A DNA stretch of 64,000 bases from AV40 sp963817335 (GTDB lineage Bacteria > Verrucomicrobiota > Verrucomicrobiia > Chthoniobacterales > UBA10450). The stretch is from contig CAWFNX010000001.1 in the NCBI GenBank assembly GCA_963817335.1, forward strand, positions 1,240,001-1,304,000, given 5' to 3'. Positions 53,325-62,640 of this stretch are shown here, in pieces; position 1 is the first letter of the stretch, and every line of letters begins with the position of its first letter. The notes beneath the pieces are model-generated. The model did not search any database. It saw only the letters and a program-made list of their open reading frames with translations, and had not been told where the DNA came from. The position numbers and the translations under genes were made by a program.

Positions 53325-53429
53325 TACGCGACCGGCGAATACGGTTAATTACCCGGGACGATCTCGGTTCTTGAACGAATTATCTAGTGGCAGCGTCCGA
53401 AATTCTGCGGATGTTCATTTCTTCGCCTT

Positions 53430-54497
53430 ATGAAACTAACTCGTCCCAAGCTGTTTAACTTCTGCCTCATTTTTGTTGCCTTTGCCTGCACCACGCGGGC
53501 CCAGAATGATCTCAATCTCCCCGATGTGAGCCAGGCTGCCGAGATCAAACAACGGATCGCGTTGACGGATGTGACCATTAATTATCACCGGCCAGTGGTG
53601 AAGGGCCGAAAAATCTGGGATGGCCTCGTGCCCTACGGGAAGGTTTGGCGAGTCGGCGCGAACGAGAACACTACTTTCGAGGTCAGCGATCCGGTGACGA
53701 TTGAAGGCCAGCCGTTGCCAAAAGGGATTTACGGTCTGCACGCCATTCCCACTGCCGACACCTGGACAATCATTTTTTCAAAGACCAACACGGGTTGGGG
53801 CAGCTATAGCTACAAGCAGGATGAAGACGCATTGCGGGTGACGGTGAAGCCGCGTCCGCTCCAAGAAAGCGAAGAGGCGCTCGAATACGAATTCGAAGAT
53901 CTGCAGCCAAACTCGGCGACAGTCACGTTGAAATGGGAAAAACTGGCGGTTCCATTTAAAGTCGCGGTTACCGATCAGACGACGCTGGACAATATTCGCG
54001 CGCAAATGAAAGGGCGCGGCCAGTTCACCTGGCAGGCTCCGGATGAAGCAGCGCAGTTTTGTCTGAGCCACAACATCGACATGGAACAGGGAATGAAATG
54101 GGCGGACATGTCGATCGCCAATGAGGAGCGGTTCGATAATCTCAGTACGAAAGTGGACCTGTTGCGGGCGCTGCATAAGGATGATGACGCCAATAAGACC
54201 TGGACCAAGGCGATGGAGAAAGCGACTGCCGTGCAGCTCTATTCTTATGGTCGCCGTCAGCAGAATGCCAAGAAGTCCGAGCAGGGCCTCGCAATTCTGA
54301 AGGAAGTGGCCCAACGCTATCCGCAGGATATTTACGGTCACCTGGCGCAGGCGCGTCTCAAATCGGCTGCGGGAGATTTTTCGGGCGCGATCGATGAAAT
54401 GAAAAAGGCGCAAGCCGCTGCCACTTCGGATGCGCAAAAGACCAGTTTGCAGCCGTTACTCGACCGATTACAAGCGCACCAGGACATTAACAAATAG
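53430..54497 (+). CDS. secreted DUF2911-domain protein with TPR-like C-terminus
   Basis: The 355-residue protein has a signal peptide (KLFNFCLIFVAFACTTRAQ). The DUF2911 domain covers residues 30-170: VTINYHRPVVKGRKIWDGLVPYG, VWRVGANENTTFE, LPKGIYGLHAIP, TWTIIFSKTNTGWGSYSY. The rest is helical, with repeated A..YPQDIYGHLAQARLKSAAGD-type TPR motifs. Function is unknown in all members. It is 13 bases from the next open frame and on the same strand as the deacetylase downstream. Confidence 0.85.
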   Translation: MKLTRPKLFNFCLIFVAFACTTRAQNDLNLPDVSQAAEIKQRIALTDVTINYHRPVVKGRKIWDGLVPYGKVWRVGANENTTFEVSDPVTIEGQPLPKGIYGLHAIPTADTWTIIFSKTNTGWGSYSYKQDEDALRVTVKPRPLQESEEALEYEFEDLQPNSATVTLKWEKLAVPFKVAVTDQTTLDNIRAQMKGRGQFTWQAPDEAAQFCLSHNIDMEQGMKWADMSIANEERFDNLSTKVDLLRALHKDDDANKTWTKAMEKATAVQLYSYGRRQQNAKKSEQGLAILKEVAQRYPQDIYGHLAQARLKSAAGDFSGAIDEMKKAQAAATSDAQKTSLQPLLDRLQAHQDINK

Positions 54498-54585
54498 TTG
54501 GCGTCGATAGTTGCACGCGAGGGGACCAAGGGAATGTCGACGCGATCGTGAGGGAAGAACTCGGTCTCGTGCCAATTTCTTGAGA

Positions 54586-57099
54586 GTGAAAAAACTGCGA
54601 TCGCGCATCGTTCAATGCTTTATCGTCGCTGGTGCGAGCCTCTTTTGCGCAGTTGACATCATGGCCGCGACCCCGCCGCTCTTTCCCAATGCAATGGACG
54701 CGAGCGAAATTCAGCTTCGACTCCAGAAGCTGAATGTCCTCGGCCGCGTTCTCTACCTGGCGGCGCACCCGGATGACGAGAACACCACGTTGATTTCTCT
54801 TTGGTCTAACGGATCGCTTTACGACGCCGGTTATCTTTCAGTGACGCGCGGTGATGGCGGACAAAACCTTCTCGGCCCCGAGCTGCGCGAAAAACTCGGC
54901 GTTATCCGGACCCAAGAACTTCTGGCGGCGCGACGGGTCGATCATGGGCGGCAGTTCTTCACCCGCGCAGTTGATTTTGGATTCTCCAAGAACCCCGAGG
55001 AGACCCTGCGATTTTGGGATCACGACAAAATCCTTTCAGACGTGGTTTGGATAATCCGGCGCTTTCGGCCGGATGTTGTCGTAACCCGTTTTAGCCCGGA
55101 AGACAGGCTTACTCATGGCCATCATACTGCCTCGGCGATCCTGGCCACGGAAGCGTTCCCAGCAGCCGGCGATTCAAAGAAGTTTCCCCATCAACTTACT
55201 CTGGTGAAGCCCTGGCAGCCCAAGCGGCTGGTCTGGAACACCTCCCCATTTTTCTTTTCCAATCGCAAACTTCCATTCGACCCGACTGGCCTAACGACCA
55301 TGGAGGCGGGCGGCTATAACGCGCTTCTCGGTAAAGCGTACACCGAAATGGCCGCCGCCAGCGTCAGCATGAACAAAAGCCAGGGTGTTGGCAGCCCGGC
55401 CAGGAGAGGCGCGCGCACGGAATACTTTAAGTGGCTCGCCGGCGAGCCAATGAACGGCGGACTGTTCGATGGGGTCGACACGAGCTGGAAGCGGGTCGCG
55501 AATTCGGCGGCGGTCGCGACGAAAATTTCAAAAGTGATCGCCGACTTTCTTCCAAGTAATCCGTCCGCTTCTGTTCCGGGACTTCTCGACGTTCGCGACG
55601 ATTTAGATCGAGTCAAAGAAGATGACTGGGTACCGCAGAAGAAAGCTGAAGTGGATCAAATCATTGCTGCCTGTCTCGGGCTGCACTTTGAAGCTTCCAC
55701 CGAAACGCCAGTCGTAAGTCCCGGTCAGGAGTTGCCTGTGAAGATCGAAGCGATTAACCGATCAAATGTTGCGGTAGATTGGATCTCATATCGCCTGGCA
55801 TCGGCTCAGGCTACAGCAGTGGGAGAATCGCTCCCGTCCGACAAACTGATTACAAAAGAATTCAAAGCTCCGGTTCCCGGAGAGACGCAATACTCACAAC
55901 CTTACTGGCTTCGTCAGCCTGCGACCGTTGGAACATTCACCGTCGAAGATCAGGATTTGATCGGAAGGCCGATCAATCCGCCGCACTTCCCGGCAGAAAT
56001 CACAGTCAAGGTTGCTGGTCACGAAATCACTTACACGTTGGACACGAAATATCGGACCGTCGAGCCGATCGCGGGCGAAGTCCGGGATGACATCGTGATC
56101 GCACCTCCGGTCTTTGCCAATTTTGTCGACCCGGTTTTGGTTTTTGCCAACGCGAGCGCGAAGAAAGTCCGAGTTCGGATCCTCGCATCGGACGGGCCGG
56201 TGAAAGGTGACGTCCATCTTTCTGCGCCTGACGGCTGGGTCGTTTCGCCGAACTCGATTCCGGTGGATCTAAAAAATGCGAATGCTGAAACCGATGTTGA
56301 GTTTTCGGTTCGTCCTCCGGCGAATCCAGGACAGGGGATCTTAAAAGCCGTGGCCACGATTGGCGCCCAGAGTTTCTCGTTTTCCCGCGAAAGGATCGCC
56401 TATCCGCACATCGGGGTCCATATTTTGATGCCGCCGGCGGAAGCCAAACTCGTTAGGGCAGATATTCAGACCAACGGCCATCTGATCGGTTATATTCCAG
56501 GGGCAGGGGACGATATCCCGGCAGCGTTGCAACAAATCGGTTACACTGTGAAACAGCTCGGCGAAGGCGATTTTGGCGCCGAAAACCTTCGCCAATTCAG
56601 TGCCATTGTTCTCGGCGTTCGCATTTTCAATTCCCAGGACCGGATCGCGACCTGGCTGCCAGCGTTAGTGGATTACGCCAAAGGCGGCGGCGTGGTTGTC
56701 GAACAGTACAACACGACGGCGGATCTAAAATCGAAGGATTTCGGACCTTATCCGCTTCAACTCTCGCGCGATCGCGTCACCGATGAGACGGCCGAGGTCA
56801 AGATGCTCGCGCCTGATCATCCGATCCTGAATACGCCGAACAAAATCAGCGCGCGCGATTTCGAAGGATGGGTCCAGGAGCGCGGTCTTTATTTTCCGGA
56901 CAAGTGGGATCCGGCCTGGGTTCCGATTTTGTCGAGCCACGACCCGAATGAAAAACCGCTCGATGGCGGATTGCTGGTGGCGAAGGTTGATAAAGGCTAT
57001 TTCATCTACACGGGGTACTCCTGGTTCCGGCAGCTTCCTGCGGGCGTTCCGGGAGCTTACCGGATCTTCGCCAACATGGTTTCGTTAGGCGGAAAATGA
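54586..57099 (+). CDS. large secreted PIG-L (LmbE-like) deacetylase
   Basis: The protein has 837 residues from the GTG at 54586, which gives a leader KKLRSRIVQCFIVAGASLF. The N-terminal zinc deacetylase domain has YLAAHPDDENTTLI, TRGDGGQN, FGFSKNPEETLRFWDH and FSPEDRLTHGHHTAS. Long beta-sandwich regions follow (NEW3-like, about residues 380-620). A C-terminal glutamine-amidotransferase-like domain ends it (LGVRIFNSQDRIATWLPALVDYAKGGGVV). Such proteins deacetylate N-acetylglucosamine-type sugars. It is coupled by ATGA to a tiny membrane protein and a symporter, with bshA further down. Confidence 0.85.
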   Translation: MKKLRSRIVQCFIVAGASLFCAVDIMAATPPLFPNAMDASEIQLRLQKLNVLGRVLYLAAHPDDENTTLISLWSNGSLYDAGYLSVTRGDGGQNLLGPELREKLGVIRTQELLAARRVDHGRQFFTRAVDFGFSKNPEETLRFWDHDKILSDVVWIIRRFRPDVVVTRFSPEDRLTHGHHTASAILATEAFPAAGDSKKFPHQLTLVKPWQPKRLVWNTSPFFFSNRKLPFDPTGLTTMEAGGYNALLGKAYTEMAAASVSMNKSQGVGSPARRGARTEYFKWLAGEPMNGGLFDGVDTSWKRVANSAAVATKISKVIADFLPSNPSASVPGLLDVRDDLDRVKEDDWVPQKKAEVDQIIAACLGLHFEASTETPVVSPGQELPVKIEAINRSNVAVDWISYRLASAQATAVGESLPSDKLITKEFKAPVPGETQYSQPYWLRQPATVGTFTVEDQDLIGRPINPPHFPAEITVKVAGHEITYTLDTKYRTVEPIAGEVRDDIVIAPPVFANFVDPVLVFANASAKKVRVRILASDGPVKGDVHLSAPDGWVVSPNSIPVDLKNANAETDVEFSVRPPANPGQGILKAVATIGAQSFSFSRERIAYPHIGVHILMPPAEAKLVRADIQTNGHLIGYIPGAGDDIPAALQQIGYTVKQLGEGDFGAENLRQFSAIVLGVRIFNSQDRIATWLPALVDYAKGGGVVVEQYNTTADLKSKDFGPYPLQLSRDRVTDETAEVKMLAPDHPILNTPNKISARDFEGWVQERGLYFPDKWDPAWVPILSSHDPNEKPLDGGLLVAKVDKGYFIYTGYSWFRQLPAGVPGAYRIFANMVSLGGK

Positions 57100-57224
57100 G
57101 CGAGCGCCTGGAAGAGCAATTGCGCGACGAGGAACCGCGCTGGTCCCGTGCCTACGGCTTTGTCCTGGCCTTCTTCGCGCTCGAGATTTTGCTCCTCTAT
57201 CTTTTCACCGTCCGGTTTTCGTGA
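57096..57224 (+). CDS. 42-residue single-helix membrane protein
   Basis: This short frame starts at ATG 57096, overlapping the deacetylase stop (ATGA), and ends TGA at 57222-57224, overlapping the symporter GTG. It has a charged N-terminus (MSERLEEQLRDEEPRWSRAY) and one membrane helix (VLAFFALEILLLYLFTV). Both overlaps strongly suggest real translation. It may be a symporter subunit or assembly factor, like the small partner proteins of some SSS carriers; that is inference. Confidence 0.75.
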   Translation: MSERLEEQLRDEEPRWSRAYGFVLAFFALEILLLYLFTVRFS

Positions 57225-58903
57225 GCCGGCTCGACTATCTCGTCCTCTTCGCCACGGTCCTGGCGATCCCGCTCTACGGACTTTGGCGAACGCGTGGACG
57301 CGAATCGTTAGGCCATTATCTCAAGGGTGACAAAACCATCCGCTGGGGAACTATCGGACTCTCGGTTCTCGCGACTCAGGCCGGTCCGATCACTTTTCTC
57401 TCCATGCCGGGGCAGGCCTACGAGAGCGGCATCGGTTTTATCCAAAATTATTTTGGACAACCGCTCGCTCTTCTCGTGGTCTGCGCCGTGTTCGTGCCGA
57501 TTTACCAAAAGCTCAAAGTTTTCACGGCCTATCAATATCTCGGCCAGAGATTCGATCGAAAAACTCAAATGCTGGGAGCCTTCCTTTTTTTGGTGCAGCG
57601 CGGCCTCGCTGCCGGAATCACGATCTACGCTCCCGCGATTATTCTTTCCGCCATTCTTGGATGGCAACTGAACCTGACCATCTGGCTCGCTGGCGGGTTT
57701 GTGATCATTTACACGGTTGTCGGCGGAACGACCATCGTGAGTCTGACCCAGCGCTACCAGATGATGGTCATTCTTGCCGGAATGGCCGTCGCCTTCGGGG
57801 TGGTGATTTATCGATTGAGTCCCAGCATTTCATTCAGCCACGCGCTCGCGGTCGCCGGCAAGCTCGACAAATTGCAGGCGGTTGATTTCTCGATCAATCC
57901 ACACAAACGCTACACCTTCTGGTCGGGGGCAATTGGCGGATTCTTCCTCGCTCTTTCCTACTTCGGCGCCGACCAGTCGCAGGTGCAGCGGTACCTCGCG
58001 GGTGATTCTCTGCGTTCGAGCCGGCTCGGATTGCTCTTTAATTCCGTGGTCAAAGTTCCAATGCAGTTTTTCATTCTTCTGCTCGGCGCGATGGTTTTTA
58101 TCTTTTATCAGTTTGAGAAACCTCCGGTCTTTTTTAATCGCCCGGCCTACGAGCGCGCGATCGAGCATGGCGCCGGCCCGCAGCTGAAAGATTTGGCGGC
58201 GAAGGAGGATCAAGTCTTCAAACAGAAACGCGAGGCGTTGCGCGCCTACGCGGCAGCACCGTCGCCTGAGAAAATGGAACCGATTAGAGAACTTGATGCG
58301 CGGACCCAGGCACTGCGAGCGGAGACCAAACAAGTTCTGAATCAGAACGGTGCTGATCCGAGGAGCAAAGAGTCCGATTACGTCTTTATTACTTTCATTC
58401 TGCAGGAGTTGCCGCGCGGCGTTGTCGGCTTGCTGGTGGCGGTGATTCTCTGCGCAACCATGTCCGCTACGGCTGCGGCCCTGAACGCACTCGGTTCAAC
58501 CACCGTCGTCGATCTTTATCGGCCGTTGCGCACTTCAATCGCGAGCGATCATCATTACGTTGTCGCGGCCAGATTTTTCACGGCGGCTTGGGGCTTGGTC
58601 GCGATAGGAGTCGCCTCCTTTGCCAACCTGGTCGAGAACTTGATTGAAGCGGGCAATATTCTGGGGTCGGTGTTTTACGGGAGCATTCTCGGTTTATTTC
58701 TCGTCGCCTTTTTCGTCCGGAACGTACGCGGATCGGCGGTTTTCTTTGCCGCGTTGATCGCCCAGGCGCTCGTGTTCCTTCTCTTCTTCACTACCGGCAT
58801 CGGATACTTGTGGTACAACGCGATTGGTTGCGGCGCCGTGGTTATACTGGCGCCATTCTTGCAGTGGCTAATATTCCGCGTCGAGCCAAAGGAGGCTGCC
58901 TGA
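57221..58903 (+). CDS. sodium:solute symporter (SSS family)
   Basis: The 560-residue carrier starts at GTG 57221. It has about 13 helices with SSS signatures (SVLATQAGPITFLSMPGQAYE, YQYLGQRFDRKTQML, VVGGTTIVSLTQRYQ, FGADQSQVQRYLAGDS, ATMSATAAALNALGSTTVVDLY). An 80-90-residue charged insert lies between helices (ERAIEHGAGPQLKDLAAKED, then QALRAETKQVLNQNG). Such carriers take up sugars, sialic acid or similar. Coupled to a sugar deacetylase, an amino sugar is plausible but unproven. Confidence 0.9.
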   Translation: MSRLDYLVLFATVLAIPLYGLWRTRGRESLGHYLKGDKTIRWGTIGLSVLATQAGPITFLSMPGQAYESGIGFIQNYFGQPLALLVVCAVFVPIYQKLKVFTAYQYLGQRFDRKTQMLGAFLFLVQRGLAAGITIYAPAIILSAILGWQLNLTIWLAGGFVIIYTVVGGTTIVSLTQRYQMMVILAGMAVAFGVVIYRLSPSISFSHALAVAGKLDKLQAVDFSINPHKRYTFWSGAIGGFFLALSYFGADQSQVQRYLAGDSLRSSRLGLLFNSVVKVPMQFFILLLGAMVFIFYQFEKPPVFFNRPAYERAIEHGAGPQLKDLAAKEDQVFKQKREALRAYAAAPSPEKMEPIRELDARTQALRAETKQVLNQNGADPRSKESDYVFITFILQELPRGVVGLLVAVILCATMSATAAALNALGSTTVVDLYRPLRTSIASDHHYVVAARFFTAAWGLVAIGVASFANLVENLIEAGNILGSVFYGSILGLFLVAFFVRNVRGSAVFFAALIAQALVFLLFFTTGIGYLWYNAIGCGAVVILAPFLQWLIFRVEPKEAA

Positions 58904-58904
58904 C

Positions 58905-59679
58905 ATGTCTGACCCGATAATTTGTTTTGGCCAGCAACCCTGCGGGATATTCCCCAAACGATTTCTTTTTGCCAAAATCCAGACTGCCCGCCGGCTCCAG
59001 CGTGAGATCGGCGGAACGATCGTTTTTTTCTATCACGATAGCGATCACGACCCGCGCGAGACGGCGACTGTTCTGCAAGATCGACACAGCGGCCAGAAAC
59101 TGTCGCTCAACTTCGCGTTTGAAAACAAAATCCAGAAACTCTACTCGCCGCTTTATTTGAAACGCGTGGTCCCGGCGTGGAAGGCGAAGACGGAACGCCA
59201 GTTGCCGGCCTACGTTGATCGGAATCTCGTCGAAATTTTCAAGGGCATCACGAAAAGCCACGGTGGCCGATTTCTGTCTGTCGATGTATGAAGCAATGGG
59301 TTTGATGGAAGGCATTAACGTCGCGCGTTCAAGCGAGCGCTCTTTTCGTTCAGCGGCTTGTGCGGTTGAGGACTATTTCGTCGATCTTCCGTATGAGGGT
59401 GAGATTGTTCGGGCGCGGGCCCGCGACGGAAAATTCTGGCTACACAAAGGCGGCGACAAGTTCATCGAAGTTTCCGCCCAAAATTACGGGCGCGAGCAGG
59501 TGAGCCCAACGCGCGATACCCGATTTCGCTGGATGCAAAGCGTGATCCACTGCACCCATTATGTTTGCGGCGCGAGCGAGCAGGATTACATCGACAAAGC
59601 GGACGGCCCCGGCGTGACTTTTGTTGAGCGCGAAGCGATTCTTAATTCCGCCGACGCGTATACTGGCGGAAATGAATAA
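58905..59679 (+). pseudogene. short BshC-like protein, one frameshift
   Basis: A strong AAAGGAGG precedes the ATG at 58905. The N-terminus (IICFGQQPCGIFPKRFLFAKIQTARRL, then TIVFFYHDSDHDPRET) recalls the GQQ...EDHD region of BshC, the ligase adding cysteine to GlcN-malate in bacillithiol synthesis. At about 258 residues it is half the usual BshC length. One extra A in an AAAA run near 59257 shifts the frame; the rest (VADFCLSMYEAMGLMEGIN, YFVDLPYEGEIVRARARDG, MQSVIHCTHYVCGASEQDY) follows. The bshA gene overlaps its end. The BshC relation is a tentative reading. Confidence 0.55.
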
Positions 59680-60817
59680 GGAACCTCTTCGAATCGGCAT
59701 CGCCTGTTTCCCGCTCATCGGGGGAAGCGGAATTCTAGCGACCGCTCTGGGGTCCGAGCTCGCGCGACGCGGACATGAGGTGCATTTCTTCAGTTATGCA
59801 CGACCGGTCCGGCTGGATACAGCGGAGCGACTTCACTTTCATCTTGTCGAACTTGCGCATCATCCGCTTTTTCCGTGTCCTGATTACACTTTGCCTTTGG
59901 CAGTTAAGATGGCGGAGGTCGCCTCGATGGTTTCACTCGATATCATTCACGCGCACTATGCGGTACCAAATGCGCTGGCTGCGATCCTGGCTGAGCAAAT
60001 GTCAGGCGCTTCGCCCGGCATCGTTACCACGTTGCACGGCACCGACACAAATCTGTTGGGCCAGGATCCGGCCTATCGCACGGCGATCGAATACGCGCTC
60101 GCCCGGTCGGATGCGGTCACCGCCGTTTCCGAAAGCCTACGGGAACAAACGCGCGAGACCCTTAAGGTTTCACGCGACATCGAGGTCATTCCCAATTTCT
60201 TTACCCCGCGACCGGCCAGTCGCAGTCGCGAGGAAGTGCGCGCTGAGCTCGGTGTGCGGGACGAATTCCTGATCCTGCACATGTCCAACATGCGATCCGG
60301 GAAAAGACTAGATCTTCTTTTGCAAACCTTCGCGGCCATGCGGACTCGAGGCCGGACCCGATTGCTCATCCTGGCTGGCGAATCCGTTCAGCCTTACACC
60401 GAAATGATTGATCGCCTCGGGTTGAAGAAGCAGATCATCGTTCGAGAGAACGAAGCCGCGGTTGAAGACTTTATCTCAGCTGCGGACGCCGGACTGTACA
60501 CATCCGATTACGAAAGTTTCGGGCTCAGCATCCTGGAAACGCTCTACTTCGGAAAACCGATTGTTGCCTTCGATGTCGGAGGAATTCCGGAAGTAGCGGG
60601 CAATGCCTACCCGCTTTATCCGTTTCCCGATGTCACCGCGCTCGCCGCCGCCATGGACAAGCTCGTTGAATCTCCCGATCTCGCCCGGAGACTCGGCGAG
60701 CAGGGGAGAAAGCACGTTATCGAGAAATTCTCAGCCGACGTTATTGTCGACCTCTACGAAACTCTCTACCGACGGGTGAAAAGCAATAATCGCAGAGGAA
60801 AAGCGCTCCAGCGGTAG
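59672..60817 (+). CDS. bshA: N-acetyl-alpha-D-glucosaminyl L-malate synthase BshA
   Basis: This 381-residue GT4 glycosyltransferase joins UDP-GlcNAc and L-malate, the first step of bacillithiol synthesis. Features are IGIACFPLIGGSGILATALG, HEVHFFSYARPVRLD, LDIIHAHYAVPNALAAIL, TTLHGTDTNLLGQDPAY, FTPRPASR and the sugar-nucleotide EX7E-type motif TSDYESFGLSILETLYFG. The ATG at 59672 is chosen because it aligns with the family start and has GGCGGA upstream; it overlaps the preceding gene by eight bases. A BshB deacetylase proper is not seen nearby, only the large secreted PIG-L protein. Confidence 0.92.
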   Translation: MNKEPLRIGIACFPLIGGSGILATALGSELARRGHEVHFFSYARPVRLDTAERLHFHLVELAHHPLFPCPDYTLPLAVKMAEVASMVSLDIIHAHYAVPNALAAILAEQMSGASPGIVTTLHGTDTNLLGQDPAYRTAIEYALARSDAVTAVSESLREQTRETLKVSRDIEVIPNFFTPRPASRSREEVRAELGVRDEFLILHMSNMRSGKRLDLLLQTFAAMRTRGRTRLLILAGESVQPYTEMIDRLGLKKQIIVRENEAAVEDFISAADAGLYTSDYESFGLSILETLYFGKPIVAFDVGGIPEVAGNAYPLYPFPDVTALAAAMDKLVESPDLARRLGEQGRKHVIEKFSADVIVDLYETLYRRVKSNNRRGKALQR

Positions 60818-60827
60818 GATTCGGCGC

Positions 60828-61772
60828 TTACGGATTTTCAGTTGGCAGGACAAATGTTTCGCCGATTTCGCGCAGAGCGACGCGCTCCGATTGATTATGG
60901 AGAGCAGCTTCAAAGCGCTCAATCGGCTCTCGGTATGGTTCGAAACTGAGGCGGAACGTTTGGTGGTGAATCGGCATGATGAATCGTGCGCCGGCGTCGT
61001 TCGCCATCTGGACCGCTTGTTCGGGATTCGCATGCGATCGAATCCAGGGGTTGTAAGCGGCGATAGAAACGATTGCCAAATCAATCGGACCGTGCGCGCG
61101 CAGTTTGGTAAACGTCTCGGTGAACGCAGTATCGCCACCGAAAAGGATGCGGCGATCGTTTCGCTCGATCAGGTACGCGTTGTAGCCGCGATGATCGTCA
61201 TGCTGCATTCGCGCACCCCAATGTTGCACGGGCACCGCGGTGATCTCGATACCCCCGGCCGGGGTATCAATCGACTGGCTTTCGCCCCAATCCAACTGCG
61301 TAATATCGCGAAGTCGTGTCCCGTTTAGCAAATCGCCAGTGTTTCTGGCGGTGATGACTTTCGTCGATCGTCCAAATTTCCGAAGCGTGCGCCAGTCGGT
61401 GTGATCGAAATGGGCGTGCGAAAGAAGGATTATGTCGATCTTGGGAAGTTCGTCGACCGTCAGCGCGGGCGCAGTCAAACGTTTTGGGCCAATTGTGAAT
61501 AGAAATGGGATCCGAATTCCGATCCGCGGAAAGAGAACAGGGTCGGTCAGAATAGTGACCCCATAGAAATTGATCAGAACTGTCGCATGTCCAAGCCAGG
61601 CCGCGGTTAATTGCCTGTCGCTCCATTCGGCTGGAGTCGGCTTGGTAAAAGCCGGCTTGATCGGCTGCCAGTTTTTCAAGATTGCTTCGCGCCACAAATA
61701 GGAAGCCCATCGGCGAACGCGGGGATTTCGGTAACTGGGCTTTACCGACACACGTTTGGTTTCAACAGACAT
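60828..61772 (-). CDS. MBL-fold hydrolase (UlaG/NAPE-PLD-like)
   Basis: The protein has 314 residues from the ATG at 61772. The metallo-beta-lactamase motifs are TAAWLGHATVLI, LLSHAHFDHTDW (HxHxDH), AVPVQHWGAR, LFGGDTAF and IMPIHHQTFRLS. The overall pattern is the NAPE-PLD-like/UlaG branch, which acts on phospholipid or lactone substrates. The N-terminus (KPSYRNPRVRRWASYLW) is basic and may contact membranes. It converges on bshA with a ten-base gap. Substrate unknown. Confidence 0.88.
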   Translation of the reverse strand: MSVETKRVSVKPSYRNPRVRRWASYLWREAILKNWQPIKPAFTKPTPAEWSDRQLTAAWLGHATVLINFYGVTILTDPVLFPRIGIRIPFLFTIGPKRLTAPALTVDELPKIDIILLSHAHFDHTDWRTLRKFGRSTKVITARNTGDLLNGTRLRDITQLDWGESQSIDTPAGGIEITAVPVQHWGARMQHDDHRGYNAYLIERNDRRILFGGDTAFTETFTKLRAHGPIDLAIVSIAAYNPWIRSHANPEQAVQMANDAGARFIMPIHHQTFRLSFEPYREPIERFEAALHNQSERVALREIGETFVLPTENP

Positions 61773-61974
61773 GCGAACTGCCACGAGAAAACCAATGCCG
61801 CCATCAAAGCGAGTCCGCCACTGCAATTACGCAAGTGATTCACCATAAGGCGAAGCCGTACATTTGAATTGTTAAATCCGGCATGACTGCAAATGGTTTG
61901 CGGGAAGTTCATCGTCACCTAATCTGTTAGCGTGCGGGAATAGGGCGTGTACTGCATATTGCCCACGGAAAGCG

Positions 61975-62640
61975 ATGAGAATTCTAATCGTGGAGGACGA
62001 GCCGCGCGTCGGTCATTTTGTCGAGCGTGGTCTCAAGCAGGCCGCCTACTCCCCAACCTGGGTTCGCTCTTGCAAGCAAGCTGACGACACGTTGACAGGA
62101 GGTCCATTTGACGCGGTGATTCTTGATCTGAGTCTGCCGGATGGCGACGGCCTGGATCTGTTGCGCGAGTGGCGCGGTACGGGTTTTGACCAGCCCGTGC
62201 TGATTCTGAGCGCGCGCGATGCCGTGCGGGATCGGATCACAGGCTTGAACCTTGGGGCCGACGATTACCTGGCGAAACCATTTAGCTTTGAGGAACTGTT
62301 GGCCCGCGTTCGCTCGCTTCTACGTCGTCACGGCGGGAAAAAAGCTACGGTATTTAAGCATCGTGGCGTAAAGCTCGATCTGCTTTCACGGACTGTGCAA
62401 CGAGACGATCAAACGATCGAATTGACCGCGCGCGAGTTCGCGCTGCTCGAGCTGTTCATGCAGAATCCCGGCCGGGTCCTCTCCCGAACGATGATTGCGG
62501 AAAAAGTTTGGGATTCCTATTTCGATGCCGACACTAACCTTCTCGACGTCTATATGGGCCGATTGCGCAAGAAGCTGGAGACGTCCGCGGATAAGCCTTG
62601 GTTCAAGACGCTTCGCGGAATTGGCTACCAACTGATATGA
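61975..62640 (+). CDS. OmpR/PhoB-family response regulator
   Basis: The 221-residue regulator starts MRILIVEDEPRVGHFVERGLK. The receiver domain has acidic pocket EDE, phospho-acceptor Asp in DAVILDLSLPDGDG, Ser in LILSARDA and Lys in DDYLAKPFSFEELL. The winged-helix domain follows (LTAREFALLELFMQNPGRVLSRTMI, YMGRLRKKLE, TLRGIGYQL). It resembles the CusR/CzcR metal-response group, but no efflux genes are in view. It overlaps its kinase by ATGA. Confidence 0.94.
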   Translation: MRILIVEDEPRVGHFVERGLKQAAYSPTWVRSCKQADDTLTGGPFDAVILDLSLPDGDGLDLLREWRGTGFDQPVLILSARDAVRDRITGLNLGADDYLAKPFSFEELLARVRSLLRRHGGKKATVFKHRGVKLDLLSRTVQRDDQTIELTAREFALLELFMQNPGRVLSRTMIAEKVWDSYFDADTNLLDVYMGRLRKKLETSADKPWFKTLRGIGYQLI

